A stretch of DNA of 64,000 nt. Origin: Synechococcus sp. ROS8604. GTDB lineage: Bacteria > Cyanobacteriota > Cyanobacteriia > PCC-6307 > Cyanobiaceae. The position numbers and the translations under genes are program-made. Shown one piece after another: positions 1 to 9,748 of this stretch. The stretch is from NCBI RefSeq assembly GCF_014279655.1, contig NZ_CP047946.1, positions 2,170,001 through 2,234,000 on the forward strand, read 5' to 3'. The stretch's first letter is position 1; each line of letters begins with the position of its first letter. The notes under the pieces were generated by a model. That model ran no database searches, was not told the origin of the DNA, and saw nothing but the letters and a program-made list of their open reading frames with translations.

Positions 1-761
1 GTATCTCCACGATCACGCAGCGACCTCACGCCTGTCGCCTGCTCGCGTTTTGACAGTTTTTGGCCGGACGGATCACAGAGCAACGGCACATGCCCGTAGC
101 GCGGGGAGGCCATTCCCAGGCTGGACATGACAGCGATCTGGGCGGCACAGACCGACACCAGATCTTGCCCTCGCACCACCTCACTGATGCCCATCGCCAA
201 CTCATCGATGCACGTAGCCATGTGATAAGCGATGACTCCATCGGCGCGACGAAGAACGACATCTCCTACCCGAGCGGAGAAGGGCTCAGCAACGCGCAAT
301 CTCCAGGCCGGTAATCGCGCATTCCTCAAGCCCCAGTCTTGTTGGAGCCGCCTGCACGTTCCTGGATAGATGCTTGCACCGTCAAGCTGACGGCGACTAC
401 AGCGACAGGGATAGAGATAACCCTGCTTCCGCAAGCTTGAAAGAAATGAGCCATAGAGGCCTCGGCGTCTGCTCTGGAGCACAAGGGGGCCATCCCAGTG
501 GAGGCCTAGCCAGCGGAGGTCCTGCAGCACCGACTCAATGGCGCCAGAACGAATCCTTGGCGTGTCGAGGTCATCGACCCGCAACAACCATTGCCCGTTG
601 TTGACTCGGGCATGCAGCCAGGACAGAAGAGCCGTCCTCACATTGCCGAGGTGAAGTGGACCGGATGGCGTGGGAGCAAAGCGCCCCCGGTAGCCGTGTT
701 GGCGCAGTCTCTGGCCGTTCTGCAGGACTCGACTCAGGTGATCGGGAAGCTCGATAGCCAT
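1..761 (-). CDS. gluQ: glutamyl-Q tRNA(Asp) synthetase, 3' end cut by window edge
   Basis: Short paralogue of glutamyl-tRNA synthetase that attaches glutamate to the queuosine base of tRNA-Asp. The minus frame opens at an ATG (MAIELPDHLS) and stays open to the window edge. The class I signature is PTPSGPLHLGN about 25-30 residues in (HLGN in place of HIGH). It is followed by the cysteine pair CRCSRRQ and a further cysteine near YPGTCR, which suit the zinc site of GluQ, and by the KLSKRE form of the KMSKS loop near the edge. A canonical GluRS would be much longer and carry an anticodon-binding domain; the missing C-terminus cannot be checked here, so GluQ rests on the overall motif pattern and the cysteines. 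Confidence 0.88.
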   Translation of the reverse strand, partial: MAIELPDHLSRVLQNGQRLRQHGYRGRFAPTPSGPLHLGNVRTALLSWLHARVNNGQWLLRVDDLDTPRIRSGAIESVLQDLRWLGLHWDGPLVLQSRRRGLYGSFLSSLRKQGYLYPCRCSRRQLDGASIYPGTCRRLQQDWGLRNARLPAWRLRVAEPFSARVGDVVLRRADGVIAYHMATCIDELAMGISEVVRGQDLVSVCAAQIAVMSSLGMASPRYGHVPLLCDPSGQKLSKREQATGVRSLRDRGD

Positions 762-787
762 CGATAGTGCTGATCGCTCATATCAAC

Positions 788-814
788 AAAAAAGGGTGGT
801 CAGAAGACCACCCC
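788..814 (-). terminator. Rho-independent terminator of the HU gene
   Basis: On the minus strand, just past the HU stop, GGGTGGTC and GACCACCC form a perfect 8-bp stem around a TTCT loop, followed at once by six T. This is a textbook intrinsic terminator separating the HU gene from gluQ. Confidence 0.9.
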
Positions 815-836
815 TGATCAGCAGAGAGTCTTTGAT

Positions 837-1112
837 CTAGCCCTGGACCCGGTCTTTGAACATTTTGCCAGCGGTAAAGGCGGGAACACGCTTGGCGGGA
901 ATTTTGATCTTTTCACCGGTTTTGGGGTTCAGGCCCTGACGAGCAGAACGCTCGCGTGGTTCAAACGAACCGAAACCAAGGATGGAAACTTTTTTCCCTT
1001 CGACGACGGAATCAATGATGGTGTCGATAGCGGCGTCCACAACGAGGGAGACGTCGGTTTTGGTGAGTTCGGTGCGAGCAGCAACGAGGTTGACGAGATC
1101 AGCTTTGTTCAT
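837..1112 (-). CDS. hup: HU-family nucleoid protein
   Basis: A 91-residue HU/IHF-family DNA-bending protein of the nucleoid. The start is the ATG of MNKADLVNLV: this gives the standard family length and N-terminus, and longer upstream starts add residues foreign to the family. Typical landmarks are the GFGSFEPRERSARQG beta-arm base, NPKTGEKIKIPAKRVPAF and the C-terminal GKMFKDRV. HU acts as a dimer inserting beta-arm prolines into the minor groove. The gene stands alone with its own intrinsic terminator; about 150 bp separate it from the next gene upstream and presumably hold its promoter, which I could not pin down. Confidence 0.96.
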   Translation of the reverse strand: MNKADLVNLVAARTELTKTDVSLVVDAAIDTIIDSVVEGKKVSILGFGSFEPRERSARQGLNPKTGEKIKIPAKRVPAFTAGKMFKDRVQG

Positions 1113-1260
1113 GGAAGGAGTGATATGGAGCGAGAGCGCGATGGTTGACGTTGCGGAGGTCAACATCCGCACGGCTTCCTTGAGCGTGCCAATCGTATGG
1201 AGGTCAGCGCCTTGAGGCAACCGAAAAAGCCTGTGCCGCAACGCATTCACCCAATCAGTG

Positions 1261-1926
1261 TTAAGAAAGCAGGTCTGATTGGGCGGGACTCCAACTGTCG
1301 AAAGGAGCCAACCTCCCACCTCGCAGCGCCCCAAGGCCTGCTCCAGAAGCCAATGCTGGACTTGATTCTGGAGGAATCCAATCGCGCAGACGCTGAAGGC
1401 TGAGCTGCTGCCTCGGCCAATGAAACGTGCGTCGATGACGAAGAGGAGCCATTTGACCTTCTTGAACTGGAATTAATAATCGTCCGCAAAAAAGCACATC
1501 CAGAGGGGCTGGAGCGTGCACAACGCAGCTTCCTGGCGTGGGTCCAGGCGTCCAAAGCAGCCTTAAACCGGAGGCTGTGATGTGGGAATCAACAAAAGTC
1601 TCAAGGGGTTGAACCCCTGGTAAGAGGTAAGCCTCTTGCTCTTGAACCAACACAGGCCATCCCAATCGTTCTTGCAAGCGACGAAGGCGTCCATGCCCCT
1701 CTCGACTCGTCAGCAGAATCCGAGCTGAACGATCAGATGCCAGGTCATGCAGGGCTTGAAGGCTGGCCTCGGTCAGCGGTGGGCAATCAATCAGGACGGG
1801 TTCTGGGTCCAAATCGAGCCACCAAGACGACCCACCACGACAATCTCGATTGGGTGGAAACAGCCAAAGGTTGTCCAAGATTTGCTGAGGTGGTCGGCCT
1901 GACTCCAAAGCCGAGGTCATCGTCAT
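1261..1926 (-). CDS. metallo-beta-lactamase-fold-like protein, degenerate metal site
   Basis: 221 residues. The layout follows MBL-fold hydrolases (a strand LIDCPPLTEASL where family members have a DxG-type turn, a helix, then LLTSREGHGRLRRLQERLGWPV), but the HxHxDH metal motif is reduced to GHGRLR. The later PGPTPGSCVVHAP segment matches the family's PGHTPGS strand with the histidine replaced. Conserved fold with lost metal ligands suggests a non-hydrolytic or altered function; homologues in picocyanobacteria are simply annotated MBL fold. It is divergent from glgX with 66 bp between them. The exact role is unknown. Confidence 0.6.
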   Translation of the reverse strand: MTMTSALESGRPPQQILDNLWLFPPNRDCRGGSSWWLDLDPEPVLIDCPPLTEASLQALHDLASDRSARILLTSREGHGRLRRLQERLGWPVLVQEQEAYLLPGVQPLETFVDSHITASGLRLLWTPGPTPGSCVVHAPAPLDVLFCGRLLIPVQEGQMAPLRHRRTFHWPRQQLSLQRLRDWIPPESSPALASGAGLGALRGGRLAPFDSWSPAQSDLLS

Positions 1927-1992
1927 TTAGGTGGAGTTCCATCACACCCTCTAGCTTGAGGGAAGTACGTCCTGCGATCTGCGGGCGGATCT

Positions 1993-4068
1993 TTGAACAC
2001 GATCCATCGCGGCAGTCCCTGGCCCCTAGGCAGCACGATCACACCCCGCGGTGTGAATTTTTCTGTTGCGGCGCCAGCGGCCAATCGGCTCGAATTGCTG
2101 ATTTTTTCCGATGCTGAGGCAAAGGCACCCGAACAGGTGATTGAGCTGTCGGAGCAGCATCGCTCCGCCAATTATTGGCATGCCGAGGTCGAAGGTCTTG
2201 GTGCTGGGTGTTGCTACTGCTATCGGGTGTTTGGCCCCATTGAGCCAGGTGGCCATGGATTTAGGCCCGCCAAGGTGCTTGTTGACCCCTGCGCCCGCGC
2301 CATTGATGGCTGGAATGTCTATCAGCGTGGAGCGGCGACCGGCGCATCACCCAACTCCGACAGGTGCTTGAAATCGGTGGTTTCCGAGCGAGATGCGTTC
2401 GATTTCCAAGCCCATCCCCGGCCTCGCCATAGCTGGCAAGACACCGTGATCTACGAGCTCCACATCGGAGGGTTCACCAAACGCCCCGCAAGCGGTATCA
2501 GCCCCGATCGACGCGGAACCTATTTAGGCGTGATCGACAAGATCCCCTACCTAAAGGAGATCGGAGTCACCACGATCGAACTGCTACCGATCCAAGCCTT
2601 CGATCCCAACGATGCCCCCGCGGGTCGTGACAATGTTTGGGGTTACAGCCCTCTGAGTTGGTTCGCACCACATCACGAATACGCGGTAGGCGCGGATCCC
2701 CACTCCGCTCGAGACCAGGTGCGTGAACTGGTGGCGGCCTGCCATGACGCAGGAATTGAGGTGCTTTTGGATGTGGTTTACAACCACACCACGGAGGGCA
2801 ACCGCAACGGACCCACCCTGAGCTGGAGGGGGTTTGCCGATCGCAACTACTACCACCAGAGCGATGCGGGTGATTACATGGATGTGAGCGGTTGTGGCAA
2901 CAGCATTGCTGCCAACGATCCACTCTCCAGACAACTCATCCTTGAATCACTGCGCTGCTGGGCCATTGAACTGGGCATTGACGGCTTCCGCTTCGACTTA
3001 GGGATTGCTCTCAGCCGCGGAGAGAAGCTGAAACCTCTGGAACATCCACCCCTGTTTGAAGCGATGGAGGCTGATCCGCAGCTGAGTGAACTCAAATTGG
3101 TGAGCGAACCCTGGGATTGTGGTGGGCTTTACCGGCTAAGTGATTTTCCGGCCAAAAGGATTGGCACCTGGAACGGACACTTCCGTGATGCTTTACGCAG
3201 TTTCTGGAAAGGAGATGAAGGGAGCACCTGGGCTCTCGGACAACGCTTTCGTGGCAGCCCCGATTTGTACAACGGGAAAGCAGCCAGTCTTGGCAGCTCA
3301 GTGAACCTGATTACGGCGCACGACGGCTTCAGCCTCTTGGACCTTGTGAGCTTCAACAACAAACACAATCTGGCCAATGGTGAAAACAACCGAGACGGTG
3401 AGAACCACAACAACAGCTGGAATCATGGCGTCGAAGGGCCGAGCAGCAATCGCGCCATCCAGGCACTACGTCAGCGCCAACAACGCAATCTGCTCAGCAC
3501 CTTGCTGCTGAGTCGTGGTGTCCCGATGCTGCTGATGGGCGATGAAGTCGGGCGCAGTCAGGGAGGAAATAACAACACGTGGTGCCAGGACAGCCCTCTC
3601 AGCTGGATGATCTGGGGAGAGGATCACTGCGATCATGAATTACAGACCTTCGTGCGGCGCCTACTCGATGTGCGCCAACAACTTGCGAGCTTGTTCAATC
3701 CGATCCAGCCTCACAACGAAAAGAAACCACTCCGATCAGGAGATTCAGACAAGTTGTGGCGCCAGTGGCACGGAGTAGAACTCAGCAAACCTGACTGGGC
3801 GAATTGGTCCCACTGCTTAGCGATGAGCTTGCAGCAAGGACATCAAGGTGCCGTGCTTTGGATGGGCTTCAACGCCTACTTCAAGTCCATGCACTTCGAC
3901 CTGCCGGAAGCGGCCTCGCCATGGTGTCGCTTGATCGACACAGCATTGCCTGCTGGAGAAGATCTACCAACGCAAATCGAACGGTGGACGCCCTCTGGGG
4001 TTCCATTGGAGGCGCGCAGCCTGGTGGTGATGGTGGCTCAGGAGTATGGAGACCGGCTGAGTCTTTGA
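1993..4068 (+). CDS. glgX: glycogen debranching enzyme (isoamylase type)
   Basis: 691-residue GH13 debranching enzyme that hydrolyses alpha-1,6 branches of glycogen or limit dextrins in the cytosol. An N-terminal CBM48-like beta domain (WPLGSTITPRGVNFSVAAP) precedes the TIM barrel. All four conserved regions are visible: DVVYNHT near residue 260, GFRFDLG near 330 (nucleophile Asp), SEPWDCGG near 370 (acid Glu) and TAHDGF near 440 (transition-state Asp). The first in-frame start giving the family N-terminus is TTG at 1993. The gene ends four bases before the tRNA-Gly-derived repeat, so the island was inserted directly after it. Confidence 0.95.
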   Translation: MNTIHRGSPWPLGSTITPRGVNFSVAAPAANRLELLIFSDAEAKAPEQVIELSEQHRSANYWHAEVEGLGAGCCYCYRVFGPIEPGGHGFRPAKVLVDPCARAIDGWNVYQRGAATGASPNSDRCLKSVVSERDAFDFQAHPRPRHSWQDTVIYELHIGGFTKRPASGISPDRRGTYLGVIDKIPYLKEIGVTTIELLPIQAFDPNDAPAGRDNVWGYSPLSWFAPHHEYAVGADPHSARDQVRELVAACHDAGIEVLLDVVYNHTTEGNRNGPTLSWRGFADRNYYHQSDAGDYMDVSGCGNSIAANDPLSRQLILESLRCWAIELGIDGFRFDLGIALSRGEKLKPLEHPPLFEAMEADPQLSELKLVSEPWDCGGLYRLSDFPAKRIGTWNGHFRDALRSFWKGDEGSTWALGQRFRGSPDLYNGKAASLGSSVNLITAHDGFSLLDLVSFNNKHNLANGENNRDGENHNNSWNHGVEGPSSNRAIQALRQRQQRNLLSTLLLSRGVPMLLMGDEVGRSQGGNNNTWCQDSPLSWMIWGEDHCDHELQTFVRRLLDVRQQLASLFNPIQPHNEKKPLRSGDSDKLWRQWHGVELSKPDWANWSHCLAMSLQQGHQGAVLWMGFNAYFKSMHFDLPEAASPWCRLIDTALPAGEDLPTQIERWTPSGVPLEARSLVVMVAQEYGDRLSL

Positions 4069-4071
4069 ATC

Positions 4072-4119
<48 letters not shown>

Positions 4120-4178
4120 CCATAAATCGCCCAATCTCATTGCCGCCACTGACTTCTCAACAAGGAAATAGCCGTATG

Positions 4179-4200
4179 TGAGATGTTTGGTGAGACGTTT
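4179..4200 (+). repeat. tandem decamer near left end, possible integrase arm site
   Basis: Two decamers, TGAGATGTTT and TGAGACGTTT, are separated by GG. A closely related pair (TGAGACGTTT GG TGAAATGTTG) lies at 53462-53483 in the same orientation, just upstream of the integrase start. Matching tandem repeats near both ends of an integrated element resemble arm-type recombinase or excisionase sites. The function is inferred from position and repetition only. Confidence 0.45.
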
Positions 4201-4399
4201 TCCCGTCTAATCCCTTATCAGCACTAGAAAGGGGCATCAGATGAGCGAACCAAAGGAAGACCGTGAGACAGCAGTTAGGACCAGCGAGACGGCCGCTTAT
4301 GTGCCCGCTAGGGCCAGCACTAGGCTGGCCTTATTCAAAGGAAAGCCCTTTCCCTTGAATTAGATCCAACGTTATTCAAGGTTCGCCCCAGGGGGCTCC

Positions 4400-4993
4400 A
4401 TGCGGCGCGACGCCACCGGGCGCTACGAGATCACCAGCACCGCCACTGCCGCCTGATCCTCCTCTGGAGCTGACGGGGCCGCTGCAGGCACTGCACGAGC
4501 GGGCGCTGCTGACCTGCGGACGGCTTGACGGGATCTCCTCCCTGCTCCCTGACCCCGAGCTGTTTCTCTACGCCTATGTGCGGCGCGAGGCCCTGCTCTC
4601 CTCCCAGATCGAAGGCACCCAGTCGTCCCTCTCCGATCTGCGGCTCTTTGAGCTGGAGGAGGCTCCCGGCGTTCCCCTTGATGACGTGGTGGAAGTCTCC
4701 AGCTACGTGGCTGAATTGGAGCACGGCCTGGCCCGGCTGCAGGAGGGCTTTCCGCTCTCCTCCCGCCTGCTGCGAGAAATCCACAGCTGGCTATTGGCCC
4801 GGGGACGTTGCGCTGATCGACTGCCGGGGGAGTTCCGGCGCAGTCAGAACTGGATCGGCGGCACCCGGCCGGGCAATGCGAGCTTTGTGCCCCCACCACC
4901 AGGGCTGGTGGACGAATGCATGGCCGCGCTGGAAACCTTCATTCACGGCGGACACGCGGGAGAGAACGCCTTGCCGGTGCTGGTGCGGGTCGG
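4400..4993 (+). pseudogene. Fic-family protein, N-terminal fragment
   Basis: N-terminal half of a Fic/DOC (AMP-transferase) family protein. The ATG at 4400 starts MRRDATGRYE, then a frameshift near 4450 moves coding to the frame with the family segment LLSSQIEGTQSSLSDL and the later GEFRRSQNWIGGTRPG and ASFVPPPP. Coding similarity stops just before the catalytic HPFxDGNGR motif would appear, where the sequence becomes IS21-like. The gene is thus both frameshifted and truncated by a mobile element and cannot encode an active Fic enzyme. The open frame running on to 5399 is an accident of the junction. Confidence 0.75.
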
Positions 4994-5036
4994 GCGACAA
5001 AAGGGTCAGACCCGTGCTGGTGGGGTCCCGGAATCA

Positions 5037-5290
5037 TCAATGGGCGACAAAGCTCTCACCGCAGTGGATCAGCTGGCCGTAGGACCAACCGCTCCAGGCC
5101 AGGCGGTAGTGGAACAGCAGGTGCGGGAACGGCTCTCCCCGCAAGGTGATGACGACACGCTTGACCTTGGTGAAGTCACAGAAGCCGATCTCTCCGGGCT
5201 GATACGCCAGAGGGAACATCACCTCCGGCGTCGGGCCATGCAGAGATTTCCAGTGCTGCACCCGTCGCTGCAGGGTGCGTTTCAGTCAAC
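5037..5290 (-). mobile_element. IS21-family transposase (IstA) fragment
   Basis: The minus strand encodes about 75 residues of IstA-type sequence (HWKSLHGPTPEVMFPLAYQ, QPGEIGFCDFTKVKRVVI, HYRLAWSGWSYGQLIHCG), spanning the start of the integrase-like catalytic domain (first Asp in FCDF). Both ends of the gene and the partner istB are missing. It sits where the Fic gene is interrupted. Confidence 0.75.
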
Positions 5291-5351
5291 TCCAGTCCTG
5301 ATCTGGCTTTTGCTCCTGCAGGTGCTCCAGCAAGGTGGTGGGTGTCAGGGC

Positions 5352-5475
5352 CGGATTTCAGAAGAACTGGGTATCCACGTGATTACCCTCTACAAATAGA
5401 GGAAGACTTGTCGGTTGCAGAGGGAGGCGGTGCACGCATCCGAGAAGGACATTGACGTCTGGAGTACTGACGACA
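5352..5475 (+). mobile_element. IS3-family OrfA remnant
   Basis: The sequence closely parallels 42308-42404, which encodes the OrfA helix-turn-helix (ISAELGIHVVTLYNWRKTWR). Here the match begins at ISEELGIHVITLYK, a stop codon interrupts it, and a decayed continuation (VWSTDDKFLVL) follows in another frame. This is a decayed second copy of the same IS. Confidence 0.6.
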
Positions 5476-5670
5476 AGTTCCTAGTGCTGTGCCCTCCCAG
5501 ATCGTCAGAAGTCGCTCTGCGGTAATGCAGGCTGACCCTGGTGCGTTCAATCGCAAGGGTGCGCTCTACTCACCCACAGCACCCAGCAGCTGAGACAGCA
5601 GCCTTCCGGTGGGAGTGGACGCAGGGCTGATTCAAAGTGTGTCACGGTTGCTCTGGCCTGAGCTGCCCGC

Positions 5671-6785
5671 ATGGGGTTTGCTCGGTGGTATCGCCTCCTC
5701 CTTGTGCCCGACACCGCCTCTGCAGCAACCGATCTCGATCTGATCAGCCACCTCAAGGCGACCCCGGATGCCCAGATGCGGCGGGGCGTTCGCACCCCGG
5801 CCTGGTACCTGTTGCTGGTGGCGGTGCTCGGGATCCTGAGCGGTTGCCAGAGCCTGCGGGATCTGGAGCGCTTTGCTCGCCGTCACCACGGCACGCTCAC
5901 CAAGGCGCTTGGCCTTGAACTGCGGCGGCCCCCATCGGATTCAGCGTTCCGCTACTTCTTCCTGCAGGTGGATGTGGCGGCCCTGTGCGCGGCCATCCGT
6001 GATTGGACGATCGCCCACATCCCTTATGGTGCATGGGATCTCGATCAGCTGGTGTGTGACGGCAAGACCCTGCGAGGCTCGATCGAGACCACACCCGGCG
6101 GTGGTTAGGCGTTCATTGCCCAGGTGACGCTGTACTCAGCTGCCTTGGGTGTGGCGATCTCGCAGGCCTGCTACGCCATTGGCGCGAACCACGAGCTGGC
6201 AGTGCTGAAACAGTTGCTGGGCGAGCTCGACCTGGAGGGGGTACTGATCCAGGCAGATGCGCTCCACACCCAGAAACCGTTTTTCAACAGCTCACCGAGC
6301 AGGGGGCCGACTTCCTCCTGACGGTGAAAGCCAAAAAGAAGACACTGCAACGCCAGATCCGATGCCAGTTTCAGGGGAAACGCCATATCCCTGTTCAGGC
6401 CTGTGTTTTCGAGGAGAGTCATGGTCGTGTCATCAACTGGATCGTGGAGGTGATCGCCGTCGGGACCCGCGACGGCAAGACCTTGCGGCAGACCCATTTC
6501 TTCCTCACCAGCTTGCGCACAACCCCAGAAGCCATGCTGCAACTGGTGCGCGACCGCTGGAGCATTGAGAGCTGGCACTGGATCCGTGACACCCAGCTCG
6601 ATGAGGACGCCCATCGCTACAGGAGCAATGGAGCTGGGGCGATGGCGACGCTGCGGACGGCAGCCCTCAACCTGCTGCGACTGGGCGGCTTTCAGTCCAT
6701 CCGAGCCGGCATGCAGGCCGTAACTCACGACATCGCGGCGCTACTGGCGATGGCGACGAGAAAGCCAGAACCAAGCCCTAGTTAA
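5671..6785 (+). pseudogene. ISAs1-family transposase, inactivated
   Basis: A nearly full-length ISAs1-type DDE transposase broken twice. Segment one (5671-6108) holds the N-terminal domain and VCDGKTLRGS with the first catalytic Asp; it ends at a TAG after TTPGGG. Segment two continues QVTLYSAALGVAISQ to the second Asp (IQADALHTQKPFF). A one-base loss in a T run near 6283 shifts the frame to segment three (6324-6785), with RDRWSIESWHWIRD carrying the last acidic residue and a HRYRSNGAGAMATLRTAAL tail. Reading through these lesions restores one protein, so inactivation looks recent. Confidence 0.85.
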
Positions 6786-6787
6786 GA

Positions 6788-7140
6788 CTTTGAATCAGCC
6801 ATGTCCAGCACTGCCACCACATCCTTGGCCTTGCAGCGGCTGCCCATCCGGATCGCCAGGCAGAGGCAGCAGTTGTCGTCGATCACATTCAGGACATTGA
6901 GTCTGCGGCCATCAGCAGTAACGTCGAACTGAAAGTCCATGGCCCAGATATGGTGGGGATGCTGGGCGCTGTGACGCCTGACTGAGCCGTCTGCGGGCCA
7001 TGCCCGCTTTCTATTCCTGGGGGTAGGTAGACCGCTGCTGACCTTCCCCTCGCCAGAGCCGTTGCATCCGCTTGTGGTTCACGGTCCAGCCCTCCAGCCA
7101 CAGCAAACGGTAGACCATGCGGGGGCCCCAACTGTGAGGC
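6788..7140 (-). mobile_element. IS3-family OrfB fragments (integrase core)
   Basis: Minus-strand pieces in two frames: RMVYRLLWLEGWTVNHKRM and RLWRGEGQQRSTYP from the region before the rve domain, then IWAMDFQFDVTADGR and NVLNVIDDNCCLCLAIRMG with the first catalytic Asp. The frame breaks between them and the gene stops after the early rve domain. It marks the left border of the AT-rich synthase locus. Confidence 0.7.
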
Positions 7141-7238
7141 CTTGGGGTGGACGTTGAAACCAGGACCCAGGAGAATTCACACCTATTCGTAGACTTAACA
7201 ACCTAGTAGGACAACAAAACGAGTCGCAAAAAGCACCA

Positions 7239-9674
7239 CTAATCAATCATACTTGCAGAATGAGTCATTTCCGAATGAGATATGCATAACAATGGAATGC
7301 CATCTTCAGAGGTAACAATACCTTCATAATAGGCTTTGCTTGTCAAGCTATTGACGTCAATTACGCGACCACTTGCTATGTACTTACGACCAGCGACAGG
7401 TGCTTCATAAATGTCGACAACAAGGCGATTAGGTAATGCACTTGTCTGGTACAGCTCTCTAAGGATAGCCAAGCCCATTTGAAGAAGACCATCCAAAAGT
7501 GAAGGGTCCAAAAAGCCTTCTACAGATTGAGAAATACCCAACAGCTTAGATGTGCCATGAGACACTAACGTAGATAACATAATATTTGAATCAGGCAAGA
7601 TTATGGACGGGCTATTAATGACTCTGAAGACGCCATCGTGGAATAAGTACTTGTCATAAATTTCAGCTTGATCAATAATAATAGAACCATCTTGATCGGA
7701 CAGGCCAGAGGAAAGGGCAGAAAGAAGACCATTGCTTAGTTCCGGCTTAGAAATTTCCTGCACCTGTGTTCGGTAGGAGAGTCGCTGAGAATTAATATGC
7801 TTAAGATTGCATTCTAGCGAACGATCGACTCCCCTTGCAACTTCAAAAAGAAGTTCACGTGGTTCAGAGTTATCAAACACGATGCCAGACAACACTTCAG
7901 TACTAACCCGGATTATAGAATCACTTAACTGAAGAGATTTCGAGTTATTGACTCTCTGATAGGCCTCAAGAGCGAAGACGCAGGAAGCCGCTGCAGGCAT
8001 CACTGGACGACCAAATTTACAATGGGATTTCAGGTAAGGAAGAGAATTAGGATCAAGCCAAAACTTATAAACTTGAGAATCGCAATCATCCTTACTGGTG
8101 GTTGAAAGGGATAAAGCATGATTGCCTAAAAAAGGATAATTTTTCGATATAGATTCGATATCATGGTCGGAGCGAGTAAATTTTGAAGAGTCATAAAGAC
8201 CTGTGGTCACCTCAAGGGGAAGAATGCAATCCGTAGTAAGCAATGAAGCAATGCATTCTGCACCAACATCAAGTGGAATTGGAATTATTCCCTTTGCAGC
8301 AAAAGCCTCATTGACCTCCTTGGTAGCCATACCAGCAGATGCCCATGGTCCCCAGTTCATAGAGTTGACTTTGAGTCCAGGGTAGGAACGTGCTGAAAGC
8401 CAACTGCCTGCATTGATTAGCTCATTAGCAGAAGCATAATCAGATTGGCCAAAGTTACCAGTTTTACCGGCAATTGAAGCAAAATTCAGAAGCCTGACAA
8501 CTGGATGAGATTCAATAAGCTGGAAGGTAAGCTTCAATGCGTTGAGTTTAACTAGCAATACACGTTCAAAACTTTCTCGATTCTTTTTTGCTACCAATGA
8601 ATCCTCTATAATACCGGCTACGTTTATAATTGCATCAACTTTTAAGTCGCTTGCGGACAAAGCCTCTAAGACTACTTGATGAGAATTCGAATCAAGGAAA
8701 TCAACTTGAATATACGTTACCGAAGAATAGAGCTTTGACAAACGTTCGATTGTTGCAATTGCCTCCAAAGAAGACAGTATCTTTCTCAACTCCCTTTCAA
8801 TGATAGCCGGAGTAAACTTTTCGTCCGAGTCTCGATGAAGTTGAATCAAATGGGATCTTAGCTGGGGTACCGTAAAAGAAGAGTCGTACCACTTAGGCAG
8901 AGAGAGATGTGATCGGCCGGCGATAACCAAGGAGGTCTGCTTGGAGCCAATCTTTTCTAAAGCTGAGACAGCGATACCACGGGCTCCGCCGAGCGCCAAT
9001 AAGCACTCTGGATACGTGCAATGATCTAAACTCAGTGAGAAGTCTGAAATCGACTGATGTGGGGTTATGGTATGAACATGCAAACCAGACTTGTTAATAG
9101 TATACTCATGCTCGGGATCCTCAAGGGAGCAAATAAAATCCAAAAATATTAACGCATCGTCAGACTCAAATACATCACGGTTAATATCAATAACAGTTGA
9201 ATGTATAGATTGATATTCTGATACAACTGACTTAAGCATGCCCGAAAGTGCTGATATATATGTCAAGCTAAGGCGTGAATCTTTAAAAGAATCATCAACA
9301 GTAGAGCGTCGACCGAAATCACCATGACCATTATGAATGACAATTAAACGAAAACTTCTAGAGTCATTTACCATTGCAAACAAAATGGTACGTATATTAT
9401 CAAATACTGTCCAAAGAGAAGAAGCAGCATCTTTTGGTTCAAAATGCGCTAGTGCATTAAGGTCCTGTCCAAAGTCGTCTAAATGAACTATATAAGTGAT
9501 GTCATTCTTACTGCCTACTATAGTTTGACCGGAAGGCTGAAGAGCGTGATTTGCTAGATCAGGAGGAAGTGAGAATGATGAAGAGGAGATGGAGGCTTGA
9601 AATATCAGAGCTTGGGTTACACCATTGAATAGTTTTGAGTAGTAGTCCTGCTTATTCTCGGGAGCAAGTATCAC
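7239..9674 (-). CDS. ketoreductase-dehydratase part of the large lipid/polyketide synthase (-1 frame)
   Basis: 811 residues from a GTG at 9674, but the frame is open without ATG, GTG or TTG for 39 further codons up to the slippery site at 9791-9797. I therefore take it as the C-terminal part of the upstream synthase, reached by -1 frameshifting. Domains: a linker/KR structural part (1-225); KR with GGARGI at 229-234 and Ser400, Tyr413, Asn417; a double hot-dog dehydratase (about 510-800) with HxxxGxxxxP at His551 and the DxxxQ pair Asp728/Gln732. Both enzymes therefore look active. They would reduce and dehydrate the beta-carbon of ACP-bound intermediates. Independent initiation at the GTG is the alternative. 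Confidence 0.85.
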   Translation of the reverse strand: MILAPENKQDYYSKLFNGVTQALIFQASISSSSFSLPPDLANHALQPSGQTIVGSKNDITYIVHLDDFGQDLNALAHFEPKDAASSLWTVFDNIRTILFAMVNDSRSFRLIVIHNGHGDFGRRSTVDDSFKDSRLSLTYISALSGMLKSVVSEYQSIHSTVIDINRDVFESDDALIFLDFICSLEDPEHEYTINKSGLHVHTITPHQSISDFSLSLDHCTYPECLLALGGARGIAVSALEKIGSKQTSLVIAGRSHLSLPKWYDSSFTVPQLRSHLIQLHRDSDEKFTPAIIERELRKILSSLEAIATIERLSKLYSSVTYIQVDFLDSNSHQVVLEALSASDLKVDAIINVAGIIEDSLVAKKNRESFERVLLVKLNALKLTFQLIESHPVVRLLNFASIAGKTGNFGQSDYASANELINAGSWLSARSYPGLKVNSMNWGPWASAGMATKEVNEAFAAKGIIPIPLDVGAECIASLLTTDCILPLEVTTGLYDSSKFTRSDHDIESISKNYPFLGNHALSLSTTSKDDCDSQVYKFWLDPNSLPYLKSHCKFGRPVMPAAASCVFALEAYQRVNNSKSLQLSDSIIRVSTEVLSGIVFDNSEPRELLFEVARGVDRSLECNLKHINSQRLSYRTQVQEISKPELSNGLLSALSSGLSDQDGSIIIDQAEIYDKYLFHDGVFRVINSPSIILPDSNIMLSTLVSHGTSKLLGISQSVEGFLDPSLLDGLLQMGLAILRELYQTSALPNRLVVDIYEAPVAGRKYIASGRVIDVNSLTSKAYYEGIVTSEDGIPLLCISHSEMTHSASMID

Positions 9675-9748
9675 ATAATGGTGCCTTTTACTGACTAGAC
9701 ATTTCCCAGATCTCGGGGTTGTCAGTGGATAAGAGACACTATCAAAGT

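Noticed and set aside
4578..5399. 273-codon open frame as one complete protein
   Set aside because: It runs from a Fic fragment across antisense IstA sequence into an IS3 OrfA fragment; the open frame is accidental.
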